From assembly GCA_001466705.2 (NCBI GenBank), contig LATX02000221.1, forward strand, positions 248,001 to 312,000: a DNA stretch of 64,000 bases, given 5' to 3'. The position numbers and the translations under genes are program-made. This document shows positions 46,401 to 59,154 of the stretch, piece after piece (the first letter of the stretch is position 1; each line of letters opens with the position of its first letter). The notes under the pieces are model-generated. The model saw only the letters and a program-made list of their open reading frames with translations, had not been told where the DNA came from and searched no databases. The DNA is from Moniliophthora roreri. Its lineage: Eukaryota; Basidiomycota; Agaricomycetes; Agaricales; Marasmiaceae.

Positions 46401-47069
46401 CTGAAGGTACTTCTGGTCTGCAACTAGATGTTTTGGCTCGCCGAGCCCTATGGAAAGATGGTTTGAACTATATGCATGGTACTGGACATGGCTTCGGCTC
46501 TTTCTTGACGGTACACGAAGGCCCTCAAGGATTCTCGAGCGCTGTACCACTTCAAGTTGGGCATGTGGTTACGAATGAACCTGGATTCTGTTCGTGTCCC
46601 TTTTTCCTAGAGCGGTACTTTTAACTGACAATTTGACAGACAAAGAAGGTAAATTTGGCATGAGAATCGAGTCTGCCCTAGCTGTCAGGAAGTTCAAGGT
46701 ACGGTTATCGTTTTACTGGTTATTGCATAGGGTCCTGATTGGATTGCGTGAACAGACAAGAGGAGGCTTCAATGGAGACATCTGGCTGGGATTCGAGAGA
46801 CTCACTTGTGTCCCGATTCAGACTAGAATGGTGAAAGAGAGTATGCTCACGAAAGAGGAGAGGCAGTGGTTAAAGGTGCGCATTTTTAATATAACTCTAG
46901 ATGAGTGCTGATCCATTTCATATAGGAACACAATCAACGTTGCTACGAAAAGATCTTGCCTTATCTCAAGGACGACAAACGGGCCCTGAAGTGGTTGAAG
47001 CGTGAAGCGGAACGAGGAGTCGGACTTGCAGGTGCAGGGCCCGGCGGACTCTCAGTGGACTGGGACTGA
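43494..47069 (+). CDS. Xaa-Pro aminopeptidase (M24B) with long disordered N-terminal extension (11 exons, 1009 aa)
   Basis: Exons 43494-44692, 44746-44820, 44873-45035, 45091-45436, 45492-45868, 45930-46150, 46213-46324, 46376-46589, 46640-46698, 46756-46875 and 46926-47069 sum to 1010 codons. From about residue 380 the protein is a cytosolic aminopeptidase P ([34 protein letters not shown]). Metal ligands are all present: Asp795 and Asp806 ([13 protein letters not shown]), His869 ([10 protein letters not shown]), Glu899 (TNEPGF) and Glu913 (RIESAL). It removes N-terminal residues before proline using two metal ions. The first 375 residues are low-complexity: a poly-Pro start, Ser/Gly/Arg repeats ([32 protein letters not shown]) and basic stretches. 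They lie on the same exon as the start of the peptidase domain, so the fusion is real in DNA, although an internal start (ATG at about 44611-44640) could give the short enzyme. Confidence 0.93.
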
Positions 47070-48889
47070 GAAATTTCCCGTTTCTCATATCTTTATTCCT
47101 GTCTGGCTAGTTTCTGGGCATGTTTTCTGCATCACCCTCGGTTTCTACCCTGAAGCGCTCCCCCCCCCTCTCAACCTATTTATGTCTCTGTAACTGTTTC
47201 TTTTCCTACACTTTGCTTCATTTACCACCATTGACCGTGGATGGTTGTTGTACAAATAGTAGGACACCTTTCATCGAGCCGTACGCGAAAACCTCATCCT
47301 CTCTACGTCCTCTTCGTTCCCCTCGAAACTTCTCTGTTTTGTACTCCTTGTCTGTTCTGCCACATCCTATATCTATCTTCGGAAGTTACTTTATAGATTT
47401 ACCGATACATACATACATACATATATACTGCCTATTCACAACGAATTGTTAGTCGGTAGGACTTACAAATGGACTAGTTTTCTTTCGGGAAACCGACATT
47501 TTGTACTTACAAATTGCGATCTCTCGCGACGAAAATTTAGACTTGCCGGTGGCTCACTTTACTCTGATACCGCCGGGTGTGCGATAGTGGATGATATCTC
47601 GTGTCGACCATCCAACGAAGGCCTTCTCAAACACGCTCATATTTTTTTGTACAACTTGCTTGCAAGATATGAAAGGATGAGGGGACCTTTGGCGAGAAGA
47701 GCAGTCAGAATATACTTGACTAGCGGCGACCTTGATTGACAAGACCAGAGATAATCCACAAGGATTAAAATATGAACCATGGCAATTTCGAAATCGCAAG
47801 TGGTGCGAAGCCCTCAAGCGTGCATCTAGCGGTTCGCTGATCACTTTTCAAAAGCGTTCAACTTGAAGCGCCTTGGGGTAAAAATGGATATCTTGAGAGT
47901 TCTCGTCCAGGGAGGGCTTATTCTACTACTTACATAGTACATCTCGACAATAGTTTTCGTCAACACGTACTGATGCTGCCGTTTTTCCAGGTCATTGCTG
48001 CTATCGATGTTCTGAACGCCAACCGTACCAATCTTTTGAGGAACTCCGATAAGACGTCTTCCTGTCTTCGCTCAATGGATGTCATTCCACTCGTTTTCTG
48101 TGTTTCTTAACCCTGTGTCTTCCAGTATGGGTATATATCCTATCGTTTTGAATGGGTATTTGGCTTGCAACAGGTAAACCACTACGCAGCAACATACCAA
48201 ATACAAGTGTAGCTTTTACAGCGTCCTGACTAGGTCCAGGATAGCATCTACATTTCCGTAATTCTGAAACAGCAGGATCAACGAATCTTTGTCAAGCGAA
48301 TGGACATCATTGAAAAGGCACTACTAGCGTACATGAAAACTACAAAAACTATAGGAGAAAAGAAGAGTAATCCATCAGACAGACGCTCCTCTCGTCGGCT
48401 ACGGCTTCGAGCACCCATACGGGCACACAAAGCACGAAGCCAAACGTCCTCGAGACTCTACAAACGCAGAGCCATGTTCTCAGTATGAACGAGGGAGCGC
48501 GAATGTCATCGACTGGATTTGAAGAAGTGGCATTTGTAAAAATGCGAGACTCGGTCAGTTTCTATAAAAAGATCCTGATGAGTATGTTCTAAGGTTTCAA
48601 AATTGTTGCAACCAGCTTTTTATATTTTTTCGAGGTGGTCCGTGCGCAGTCCCACAGTCGCGTGACCCCAGGTGTTCCAGCGGCGTTACACCATTAGAGC
48701 AGAAGAGGCCAAAGAAAGGAATGAAAGCTGTTGCTACACTCGTGTACAGTCCATTCATTACACACGTACACTAACGCATGGCCAAAGCATGTACCAAGTA
48801 CAGAAGAAAACACACAAACAAGTCGTACCGTCATAACATTTCAGGCGAGTCCTAAATAAGTATAGTAGTCCATGAATTTCCATCCAAGT
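47070..48889. other. Gene-poor region between convergent genes, 1.8 kb
   Basis: It contains the 3' ends of the aminopeptidase (plus) and NIPA (minus) genes. A short CATA repeat lies at 47407-47421. No coding signal or shared repeat was found. Confidence 0.45.
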
Positions 48890-51719
48890 TTAGAATTTAG
48901 TAGGACCTCCCGACGTCGGGACTAGTCTTATCCCTCCATGTATACTGGTAGGTGACGTCCCATCGCTAAGCTCGTCGGTAGGTGAAGGCGTCCTTTCTCC
49001 ATCTTTTCTCCATAAACTAACACTCTCCTCTCTATCATCATCTCCTGCGCCCTTGGGGTACTTCTTTGGTGTTCTCCCTCTACTTCCTTTCGAACCGCCA
49101 GCATCACTGCCCCCATCAAGACTCCTCGCCGAGTCTGTAACGCTCGGGAAACTCAATAGGGTATCCCTGTCAGCGAATACCTCCCTCGAATCCTTCCTCA
49201 TCTGAGGAGGCCTGTAAGGCTGATACATCGTCGGCGGTGCAGAGGCCGGATCCTGGTCGTTCCTGCCATACATGGGCACAGACAGAATCTGTCCTTGCGG
49301 CTTCGGTGGAGGCGGCGACGTCGACGACGGGCTTTCTGAGAATAATAACGAGCTATTATTGGTACCAGTGTTTATCGGTCCAAGAGGATAGCTAGTATCC
49401 CCCGAACCTGAGCCCGACAACTGTTGTTGTATCGCCCCCGGGGATACGTGGGCCGGCCTAACTTGATGCATAGCTGTATCGTCCCTAGCATCGCGATTTC
49501 CCGTACCCGGAGGATGATATTGGTGTATTACATCTTGGTTATCGAATTTGATAGTCGGCCGCTTGTTCATCAGTTGGGAATTCGTCATCGAGGGATCGCT
49601 CCTCATCGAACTGGCATCATCACCTCTTGTTGCAGCTGCTAACGAGGGCGAAGGCATCGGTGGGTCGTATAACTGGTGACGTTTAACTCCATCTAGAGAG
49701 GTATGTTGCTGGGGAGGCGATAACCACGGTTGACCTGGGTCGTATGGTGCAGCTGTTCCTGCCGGTCGTATTCGTATTCCGGATGCACGACTGCTTTGAC
49801 TGAGGCGCCTGGCACTGCGTGCACGAATAATAGAACCAACGGTTCCGAAGGATCCTCGTAAAGCATCCATGCCAGGATCTTCGATACCGACCGCTCCTTT
49901 TTCTTCGACAGTCTCCGTGTTTTGGCGTGCCGCTTGTAATAGGATAGTTGAACGACGATCCAACTTGGATAGTTGTACAGGATCGACTTTAGACATCTGA
50001 AGGATAGTGATCCCAATACAGATAGTGAGGAATCCCATAACGAGAGTGATGATATCGGTTGCGGACGCATGGAGACCTTGGAACAGGACCTGGGTGGCTG
50101 TGAGCAGAATAACAAATAGCAGGGTTTGCCGTGCTTACCACAGTCGTTAACATGGAGAAAAACGTAACTGGGTGAGAAAAACATGAGAAAAGGCTATGAA
50201 AGAAACGATTTGGAGACGCACATATCACATAATAGGTAGGCGTGACTGAGGAACAGTCAGCAACTCGTTGCGTATGGACAGATATAAACATTACCCATAG
50301 CTAAAAACTCCAGTCAGCGCGATAATGACAACCACTGAGGAGAGTGCTTACCGGTATTGAACAGCGCCAGCGCTACATTTAGATAATACACTTCCGTAAC
50401 TGAAACACAACAATTTGTCAGTACAAGATGCATACCACCCTCGGATACGCACTCAGAGTTATGGCGACAAAGCCTATTAAGAAATACATGAACCAGTACT
50501 TGAACTGTAAAACAAATGTCAGTTGAGCTCGAGATTTGCAAATACGAGGACATACCTGGTTGTCACCTCTAGCAGTTGTAACAATAGCAGCGCCGAGACC
50601 CGTCGTAACGCTGACACTAATACCCCCAATCATACTACACACAGAGATGTACCACAGCATGCTCTTCTTTCCGTATCTATGAAACAGATATGTCATCAGG
50701 ATACCGGTAAATCGGGGGGAAAAAACGCACTTCGGGGCAAAGAAGAATATGATGACTAGTGAGGCGGCAATAAGCACCGACGCATAGGCAAGAAACCCGG
50801 GTGCCAAAAACAATTTCTGAAAATCTCGAATCTGTCCGACGGTCTCTTCCTTTGGACCTACAAGGTTTGTTAGATTGAAGATGGTTGATGAGAACGGCTG
50901 GATGGGAGTGTACCGTTAAGAGCAATGATGGTAGATCCAATCTGACGGAGATTGACGGTGTCAGCCGGCGGCGGACAACGAGAACAGAAGTACGCACGAT
51001 ACACAGCCCACATCCCAACCAACCGAAGAACGTCAACTTCTCCTTCAGAAATATTGAGGAAAGGATGGCGCAAACGACTACAGATAGTGCACCGAGAGGG
51101 GTCTGTGATACGCGAAACTCGATTTGAAAAGTAAATTTTGGAGATCGGCGGTTGTAGACGTACGACGACGATAGCTTCCACGAACGCATATGCTGGATAG
51201 AATGGTTCGATAATGAGGTTGGCAGTTTTCAGGTGAAATGGTGAAACTCGTACCACCAAAGTTACAAATCTCTCCTAATATCATCACTGTTTCCCCAGTC
51301 AAAGTTCAGGAATGCGGTCAAGTGAAGCAACCCATAGGGCTTACTGATCATCCCAAGCCACCATAGCCACTATGAGAAGGAAAGATTATTGTCAGAGACG
51401 TCATTCAACTTATCGAAACTGGGTTCCACTCACCGACTTGAGGTATGCAACACCTTCTCCCGCTACTTGTCCAGCTTGAGACTTCAATAACCCCTTCTTC
51501 TTGAACACAAAACTCGAGCCGATGAGTAGGCCCGATACGATAGCCAAGATAATCCCGACAACCTGTTCGAGACATGAATACGGATAACAATGACGCTATC
51601 GGTGAACCTTGAAGCACCTTGAGGCTGGAATTATTAACGCTGAGACTTGAGTTATCGGAGGACGTTGAAGGCGAGACAGACGACGTGGGTGTCCCCGTCG
51701 ACGATACGGACGACGACAT
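48890..51719 (-). CDS. NIPA-type magnesium transporter (DUF803) (15 exons, 685 aa)
   Basis: Exons 51719-51618, 51562-51434, 51369-51345, 51286-51254, 51192-51164, 51102-50998, 50941-50914, 50857-50731, 50676-50556, 50504-50453, 50399-50352, 50300-50295, 50245-50222, 50167-50139 and 50089-48890 join to 685 codons. Family blocks in order: SSFVFKKKGLLKSQAG, MMILGEICNF, AYAFVEAIVVTPLGALSVV, FLKEKLTFFGWLGC, YGKKSMLWYISVCSMIGG, VTPTYYVIFTFFSMLTTVVLFQGL. The roughly nine membrane segments occupy the first 300 residues; the remaining 370 are a Ser/Pro-rich, probably cytosolic tail. NIPA proteins transport Mg2+ at the plasma membrane or endosomes in animals; transport here is by homology. Exon 12 is only 6 nt, yet is required for the conserved NTAMVTPTYY. 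Confidence 0.9.
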
Positions 51720-53574
51720 GGAGGTTTTTGGAAAGAGATATCACCCCAGGTCCAAGTGGCGGTTGTTATGCGACTCTGCGAGAGGACCTCACAGCCAAAT
51801 GGAGCCGTTTCCGAATATGGAAGCTATATATAAAAGGGAAGACCTTTTCCATGACGTCCTCCGACGGTCTCCCCTTGTTGTACCCGAACTCCGTAGTAGC
51901 CTGTCATCCTCATGGTTCTAGTTGTGCTCCAATATCTAATTGCAAGAAAATAGCTTTAGAACCGTTGAAGGCTCACTCAAAGGACTTCAAAGGCTACCTC
52001 CGAACTCTCGGATTTCTCAGATATCCTTCCCGCAGCAACAGGTAAGTATCCACATCCAAATCCCTCGGTATCGTGGGGCCTGTGAGGCATTCAGTTCCTC
52101 AAGAATTAAATCGTTCATTCATTCACTGCTGTGTCGGCTGGGCCCGATCTATCAGCGTCCTGGGCTCGAGTACCAGTCGGAGTCCGTAACTTCCGCGCTG
52201 CAAGCTTTCAAAATCACAATGGGTAAGCTCGATTTGCCATGTTCAATTGGTGCAGTGCTGATTGTCACATAGAGCTCCTTATCAGGCCACATTTTGAACC
52301 TGTGCCGTCCTGCTTCCCTCCCACACAGCTTCAGCTCCCCATCACATGGAGGAAACCAGTGTAATTGAGACCACTTTGAAGTTTCACAGGCACAGAAGGG
52401 GCGATTGACTTGCGTTTGCTTTGACCTCAGCTCTGAGGAGGAGCCGGGCGTCATCCCCGTAAATGACTTGTGCAACCGACGGTACGCCTCGCCATTTTAT
52501 GCTTGCTCGTCTGACTCGCGGACTTTACGTCTTAAGGACATTTTCGAGGTAAACCCTAAGCCCAAAAAATGATCTCAAGGACGGTACATAGTCTAGCTCC
52601 TGCTTCGAAACACCGTGTACACTGAGCGCCGAAAGATCCCTGAAACGTGGTCAATTTTGGGCCCTAAATGTAAGTCCCAAGTAGCACTTTCAAAGGTCTG
52701 CCTCAATATATTTCGTTTTGCCCCCACTGCACAAAGGTGAGCACAGTACACCTCCATTTCTGGAGCAGACTATAATACGCGTCCTCAGGATTGCCTCAGG
52801 ATTGCCTCAGGATATGGTTACACGAATTTTGCGGATCACCTTACTCGCTTGTCAAGGTCCTTCGAATGTGATAATTCGACCCGCCGGAGCTCTTTTTGTA
52901 CACAAAACCAAACAAAATTTCCGTCGGAACTGACTACTCCTTGATGACACCAAGATGATGCATCACGGCTTCGCATCCCAGCTCTACTTTACGCTACCTG
53001 TATGGAGCACACGACTCTTACATCCGGGGTATCCGGTCTGCCAAACCTTACGCTGCGCATTATTACAACTCTAGTCTCTTGCCTACACCCGGACCCTTCG
53101 CCTTTGCGACCTTATAAATTCAGCATGCAGGGCATTGCGGGGGAATGTCACCGTCACTGCAATCCTTGTGACTCGGTTTGGGAGGAGAGTGGATACGAAG
53201 GCCAACTTACTGCAGCCTATCTACCAAAGGTTTTCATATCTACGTACTCATAGTACTCATCCACACACATTGAGTCTGCTGCTAAACTCGGCAAAGCTAG
53301 GCACCACTGTAGGCGGCACTTCCCTGCATGATATACGGCTAACACTTCGGATGCTCAGTGTTCAAGTGCCCAGGGACCTCTCGGATTTCAGGCCTTTTTT
53401 CCTGGAATCAACATCCTTCAATACTGTAACAGTTTATGATACAATCGTAAGGCAACGTACACTATATGGTAAAGATAACATTATCGATAGCACAAATTAT
53501 AGATATACGATAAGAAAGCGTAAAGCGAGAGAATACGGTCAGAGAACGAGCAAGATGAAAGGGTAGATCTTGTA
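51720..53574. other. Gene-poor region, 1.9 kb
   Basis: No gene is supported. An 11-bp unit (CTCAGGATTGC) is repeated nearly three times around 52785-52815. The last 190 bp (from about 53390) is the 3' flank of copy C1 and recurs after the other C copies (57500, 59030, 62430). Confidence 0.45.
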
Positions 53575-54788
53575 TTAGCTACGCCTCGACCTCTTCGACA
53601 AACGACACCGAAGCTCCTCCAGCGTCGGCTTTGCTAGCACATTCCGTTTCTTATCTTCTTCCTTCAACACCTTCCTCACCTGCTCAGGAGCCAATGCTGA
53701 CTCTTGTGCGTATGTTCGTAGCAGCGGGTCGTCCTCCAAGTCATCCAAGTCATCAACCCCACTATGAGTAAGAGGTAGAACGATTTTTCCAGCCCAAGCG
53801 GCCACATCCAGTTCCACCTTGCCATCCTCCTCCGGGTCTCCTCCAACAGGAAGAGAAACGCGCTCTCCGTCGTCGGACGAGTCAAGGTCGGAAGCATATG
53901 TGCCAGAGGAAGATGACGACTCGAAACTAGAAGTTTGGGCACAGAGCGTGCATTTACACGTTATCTCTGACTCCGAGCGGGAACGCTTCCTCTTTGGCGA
54001 TGTTGGTTCGGGCTTGAAGCGGTTATGGGACCATAGCGGCCATGCACCAACAATCCTGGTTGATGGAAGAAGGGCGTTCTCCTTCAGACCTTCCGGGGCG
54101 TGATATGGATCGAGCGGTACCAGCACGATGAGTAACAAGGCGATTGTAGGATGTATCATTGCTGTAATCCGGGGAAGGGTGTCGTAGTCGTGAGAATTGA
54201 AAATGAGGGGTTCCATTTTGCCGTTGGGCGAGCGTTGGAATAGAGGAGGTAGATATTTAGGTTTCAAGGTCTTATGGTCGAAACTTCCGGGGAACAGCAC
54301 GTACTCCCATGGACCTTCGCCGAATTCCTGTCAGAGGTATAAGATAATGTTTGAGCGAACAGACTACTGATGCTCACCCGAAACCTTCGACGCTCATCAA
54401 CCTGTGATGTATGATTATGTTGCAGTAATTCGTACGCATGCTGAATGACTTCCTTATTGGGTGCAAGACGCAGGGTTCGATTTTCGAGACATGAAATAAT
54501 ATCTTTTGAAGCTTGAAACAGATCAATTAAGGTTTCTAGCGAAAACTGGCTGATATACTCACCTGTCACCATATTGAACTCACTGTCAAATGGAAGTCCG
54601 TGATATTCTAAACCAAAGGCCCACTCAAAGTGGGTAAATTCCTGGGTAATGCAAGTCAGCAAGTCCAATGCACCTAAACGTCTGTTACACACCATGGCCG
54701 CCCAGCAGTCGTCCCTTGAGACGAGCGGAAAAGATTCAAGTTCCACATCAGGGTTATTTGAGGTTGATATGTCTTGAAGAGACAACAT
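53575..54788 (-). CDS. HNH-derived family 'C', copy C1 (3 exons, 370 aa)
   Basis: Exons 54788-54563, 54511-54378 and 54327-53575 give 370 residues. I do not recognise a named protein. The pattern FEWAFGLEYHGLPFDSEFNMVTG followed by LRLAPNKEVIQHAYELL matches the second half of Agaricomycete HNH proteins (LEWVFGDVFGTLNIHSFRNLWL and IKIVP in the neighbouring D1). The first HNH histidine region is absent and the last histidine position is Asp, so nuclease activity is unlikely. A second block (EFGEGPWEYVLFPG, YLPPLFQRSPNG, LPRITAMIHPTIALLLI) forms the body. After residue 210 come a basic KRKRSRSES stretch (possible nuclear signal), CKCTLC, a Ser-rich acidic stretch and a Lys/Arg-rich end. Confidence 0.75.
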
Positions 54789-55253
54789 AATGGATGAGAC
54801 GTTTGCCGTGAGGGAGATGTTGATGGTTTAGGTCAGAAATGTGAAAGTCTCACGGTGCTGTGTGACTGCGACTTCCTTCCACATGCTATTTTCTTACAAG
54901 GAGTGCAAAGATCTTTTGGCAGATTCGGCTTGTATTCAGCTTCTGCGACTCAGTGGCGGATGCTGCCATACTCGGGGCATCGGTGAACGATGACACTTGG
55001 ATGACGCGCTAGCGAGCCTCATGGGCTTCTGGAGATCGTTTGCATACCCAAAAAAGTGTAAATTACATCGAGAACAGAGATTACCAAGGCAATAATGAAG
55101 CTCTAGGCCCCATCAGAAGCACTTTGCACTGTAGGTCCAAAAATTTTTTAACGAAGTTCAGACCCCCCCTCGGACCAGCGATTCAGATCCTGCCACCCCC
55201 TTGATAAGTACTTATAAGTATAGAAGTAGAAAGTTTGACTACCCTTCACAAAT
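54789..55253. promoter_or_regulatory. Divergent promoter between C1 and D1
   Basis: About 465 bp between head-to-head genes. No clear repeated site. The corresponding spacer between C3 and D2 (60377-60800) is different and carries the inverted-repeat element. Confidence 0.4.
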
Positions 55254-57131
55254 ATGTCTCGTCAACAGGGCGACCCATCAAGCCACCTTCTGAAACGCGT
55301 CGAGGCAACTAAAACTGCCACTTTTACCCCAAGCCCCGCCCCAGAGAATCAGCCGCTAGCTCACGCGACTCCACGCTTCCAGCGTGGCGACGAACACTCA
55401 AATCTTGATCTGCAACTCCCGAAGGATATTGAAAATACCGTAACGGAGGACGAAGTCATCGATGACACAGAGGGTGGTGACGATGAAGATGAAGAGAGCG
55501 AGAAGAACGGTAAAGGAGCATCGGAGCAAAAAGCTACAGCTGAGGAAACCTTCTATGAGACTCCTGCTCAAAGGGCAGTTGGGAGAAGAGGACTCTCCAG
55601 GCAAGAGATGCTCCTCAAACTCTCTGTGTTGCATCAATTCGGCGGGCGGTGCATAGTGACGCTCATGTGCGCTTGCCTACAACTTGCCCATGTCATTCCT
55701 GTCAAGGCCAGTCATCAATATGTCGGTGTTTTCGAACAGATTCAGGAACCAATCATGGTCTGATCTTTTTTCTGCAGCTCAAGTTTCTGGAATGGGTATT
55801 TGGCGATGTATTCGGAACCCTTAATATCCACTCTTTCCGCAATCTATGGCTAGGTAAGTATTTTTGAGTCTCTTTGTCGTAAATTGGTGATTTGGGAGAT
55901 TATGAGAAGTCAGATCAATTGTCCATCAGTAAAGAATAAGTACAGTTTTTATAGTAGATTTTGTATTTTATGTATGAAATATGTATGTGAGTTGGTAATT
56001 TATATGAGACGAAACCAAGAGACGAAACATGTGAGAGTAATATGAGAAAAAGGCCGAAACGAGTCCGAGGATGCAAAAACACTATTTCACGACACTCTTA
56101 CTTCAATTCACTGAGATATCTAAACAGTAAATGCCACCACGCATTATGCACTCGACCGTGGCTTGATCAAGATTGTCCCAACCACAGATATTCTAAGGGC
56201 TATATGGAAGTTCTCGAGGCAAGTACGAGGAAGACATAGAGGGCAACCATCCAACAATAATGTTGGCTTCAATCGTCACAAGGTGGGGCATAAGTCCCCA
56301 AGAATCTGACTCATCATGTGCTCATTTTTCGTTCAGACGTTTCCACCAGGTAACTATTCATATGTGGTGGTTGGGGTCCTGTGCTCTCCCAGGTTTATCT
56401 ACTCTCGTGAACGTCTGGAGGGACCTGCCAATGCTCCGGGAGTCGAAACCAAAGAAAATCGAGAATACAATTTTTCATACCAGCCTGTCGATTATCCAAT
56501 CAAAGTGGTAAGGTGCCACACCTCCATTGGCCATATGTTTCTTTTTGAACTATTGCCATAGCCTCGTTGGACCGATGGTTCAGATCAACACTTGAAGGGG
56601 TACCTTACCAACTTGGGCACTCCTTTTGATGCTTGTCGTCCAGTTGCGCATTCATCAGGACTGGAAGTGATGTTATGGCAGGATCCTTGGCTTGTGACTG
56701 CCAACGTCGGCGAGTTCCTCTACGTTCTGAAAGTTCAAATAGACGAGGCACGGCAGAAGAAGGCACAGGAGGAGGGAGGAGAATGGACGCAATGGCAAAT
56801 CCATGAACTCGTCAATGATCCGTTCCACCAATCGTTATTGCTTTTGTGCTTGCAGATCTACACTTTTTGGATGGAAGATCAGGCACCCGAACCACAAGCA
56901 CAAAAAGAGAAGGGTTCCAAAGCCGGTCGCTCTCAGACCAAGTCTAGAGCGGATGCGTCCTCCAACGTTGCTGGACCGGTCAAAACGAACCTACTGCCGG
57001 TCCTGTCACTCGGTCTCGTAGTAAGAACGCACCCTCCAATGAGCGGCAACTGGTACTGGCGCTCCTCTCACTCGAGCAAGGAGCGGAAAAGGAAAGTCCA
57101 GGGCTGGTACCGACGCAGCACCTTCCCGTAG
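55254..57131 (+). CDS. HNH-endonuclease-like protein 'D', copy D1 (5 exons, 479 aa)
   Basis: Exons 55254-55721, 55778-55853, 56128-56282, 56337-56507 and 56562-57131. A disordered acidic N-terminus (residues 1-105) precedes an HNH_2-like domain: GRCIVT..CACLQLAHVIP (His146), LEWVFGDVFGTLNIHSFRNLWL (Asn178), then HYALDRGLIKIVP (His187), giving an H-N-H set in the right order. A body with TFPPGNYSYVVVGV and DPWLVTANVGEFLYVLK follows. The second intron (274 nt) is long for this genome. Compared with D2, two separate 10-bp stretches are missing near 56978 and 57041, so the C-terminal tail is read in another frame and ends early (QGWYRRSTFP). HNH proteins cut DNA using one metal ion; whether this one is active is unknown. 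Confidence 0.7.
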
Positions 57132-57651
57132 TAAATCCGCCCGCTCGAAATCTAAAGCAGGCGCCTCTAACCGTGGAACTTGAACCATGCAGCGCATCAG
57201 GCTTTGGGAACGTCAAGGACAGTGGCTTTAGGAGGTAGCTCTTTTGATAAAAGATGTAGAACTTTTCTGTGGATTTTTTTTCTAATTTTTCCCTTCTCCT
57301 ACTCTTGTAACATTCCATTGAACATTTCTCTACATTCCAATCATTTTCATGTCATCCCGCCTTCGGGTGAACGCCTGATTCAACGTAAGGGACATCGTGC
57401 AGCTGCCAATAGATGTGTTGGACAACCCGATGGGGACCTAAGGATCTGGAGGTAGGTCCACGTAGAGGTCTCCGTGTCAGGATCGTGTAAAGTAGTTGCT
57501 GAATTCGGGCCTTTTTTCCGGAACCAAAATCTTTCATTAACAGTTTATGATACAATTGTAAGGCAACGTACACTATAAGGTAAAGACAACATTATCGATA
57601 GCACGAGTTATAAGGAAGCGTAAAGCGAGTAAGATGAAGGTAGACCCTGTA
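57132..57651. repeat. D-C spacer, duplicated
   Basis: The 3' flank of D1 (old coding end, then a T-rich stretch and CATGTCATCCCGCC) and the 3' flank of C2. The same sequence order recurs at 62143-62640 between D2 and C4, so D and C were duplicated as a convergent pair. Confidence 0.7.
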
Positions 57652-58869
57652 TCAGCCATGTCTCGACCTCTTCTTCGACAAACGATACTGAAGCTCTTCC
57701 AGCGTCGGCTTTGCCAGCACATTCCGTTTCTTATCTTCTTCCTTCAACGCCTTCTTCACCTGCCCAGGAGCCAATGCTGACTCTTGTGCATATGTTCGTA
57801 GCAGCAGGTCATCCTCGAAGTCATCCAAGTCATCAACCCCGTTATGAGTAGGAGGTAGAACGATTTTTCCAGCCCAAGCGGCCACATCCAGTTCCACCTT
57901 GCCATCCTCCTCCGAGTCTCCTCCAACAGGAAGAGAGATGCGCTCTCCGTCGTCGGACGAATCAAAATCGGAAGCATATGTGCCAGAGGAAGATGACGAC
58001 TCGAAACTAGAGGTTTGAGCACAGAGCGTGCATTTACACGTTATCTCTGACTCCGAGCGGGAACGCTTCCTCTTTGACGATGTTGGTTCGGGCTTGAAGC
58101 GGTTATGGGACCATAGCGGCCATGCACCAACGATCCTGGTTGATGGAAGAAGGACGTTCTCCTTCAGACTTTCCGGAGCGTGATATGGATCGAGCGGTAC
58201 TAGCACGATGAGTAACAAGGCGATTGTAGGGTGTATCATTGCTGTAATCCGAGGAAGGGTATCGTAGTCGTGGGCGTTGAAAATGAGGGGTTCCATTTTG
58301 CCGTTGGGCGAGCGTTGGAATAGAGGAGGTAGATATTTGGGTTTTAAGGTTTTATGGTCGAACTTTCCAGGGAATAGCACGTACTCCCAGGGGCCTTCGC
58401 CAAATTCCTATTGAAGATATAAGATAAATGTTTGAGCGAACGGACTGCCCATGCTCACCTGAAACCTTCGACGCTCATCAACCCGCGAGGTATGATTATG
58501 TTGCAGTAAGTCGTACGCGTGATAAATGACTTCCTTATTGGGTGCAAGACGCAGGGTTCGATTTTCGAGACATGAAATAATATCTTTTGAGGCTTGAAAC
58601 AGATCAATAAAGGTTTCTAGTGAAATCCGACTGATATACTCACCTGTAACCATATTGAATTCACTGTCAAAAGGAAATCCGCGATAATCCAGACCAAAAG
58701 CCCACTCAAAGTGGGTAAATTCCTGGGTAATGCGGATCAGCAAGTCCAATGCGCCTAAATGGCTGTTACACACCATGGCCGCCCAGCAATCGTCTCTTGA
58801 GACAAGCGGAAAATTTTCAAGCTCCACGACAGGGTTATTAGAAGCTGATATACCTTGAAGAGACAACAT
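57652..58869 (-). CDS. HNH-derived family 'C', copy C2 (3 exons, 371 aa)
   Basis: Exons 58869-58644, 58592-58459 and 58407-57652. Over 90 percent alike to C1 by eye, including the basic and Ser-rich stretches and the three-exon structure. All frames are intact. FEWAFGLDYRGFPFDSEFNMVTG and WEYVLFPGKFDHKTL are the matching blocks. It forms a convergent pair with D1. Same uncertain function as C1. Confidence 0.75.
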
Positions 58870-59154
58870 AACGGATGAGACGTTTGCCGCGAGGGAGATG
58901 TTGATAGTTTTAGATCACTTGCGAAACTCTCACGGTGCTGTGCGTGACCGCGATGCGCATGGCGACAACGCGCTTCCTTTCACAGTGACAAGTCCAGTTT
59001 CTTTGTTGAATTCGGGCCTCATTCACAGTTAATGATACAATAGTAAGGCGATGTGCATCATATGTATGGCAAAGATAACATTGTTGATAACACAAATTAT
59101 AGATATGCAATAAGAGAGCGTGAAGCGAGTAAGATGAAGAAGGTAGACCTTGTA
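58870..59154. repeat. Spacer between C2 and C3
   Basis: Contains the short C2 5' leader and the C-type 3' flank (ACAATAGTAAGGCGATGTGC.. to AAGATGAAGAAGG) that follows every C copy. Confidence 0.55.

Noticed and set aside
47407..47427. CATA microsatellite
   Set aside because: Short simple repeat without further significance.
52785..52815. Short tandem repeat as possible CRISPR or satellite
   Set aside because: Fewer than three 11-bp units without spacers; a chance microsatellite-like repeat.
57180..57455. 91-codon plus-strand frame after D1
   Set aside because: It lies in the duplicated 3' flank and is not kept open in the second copy.
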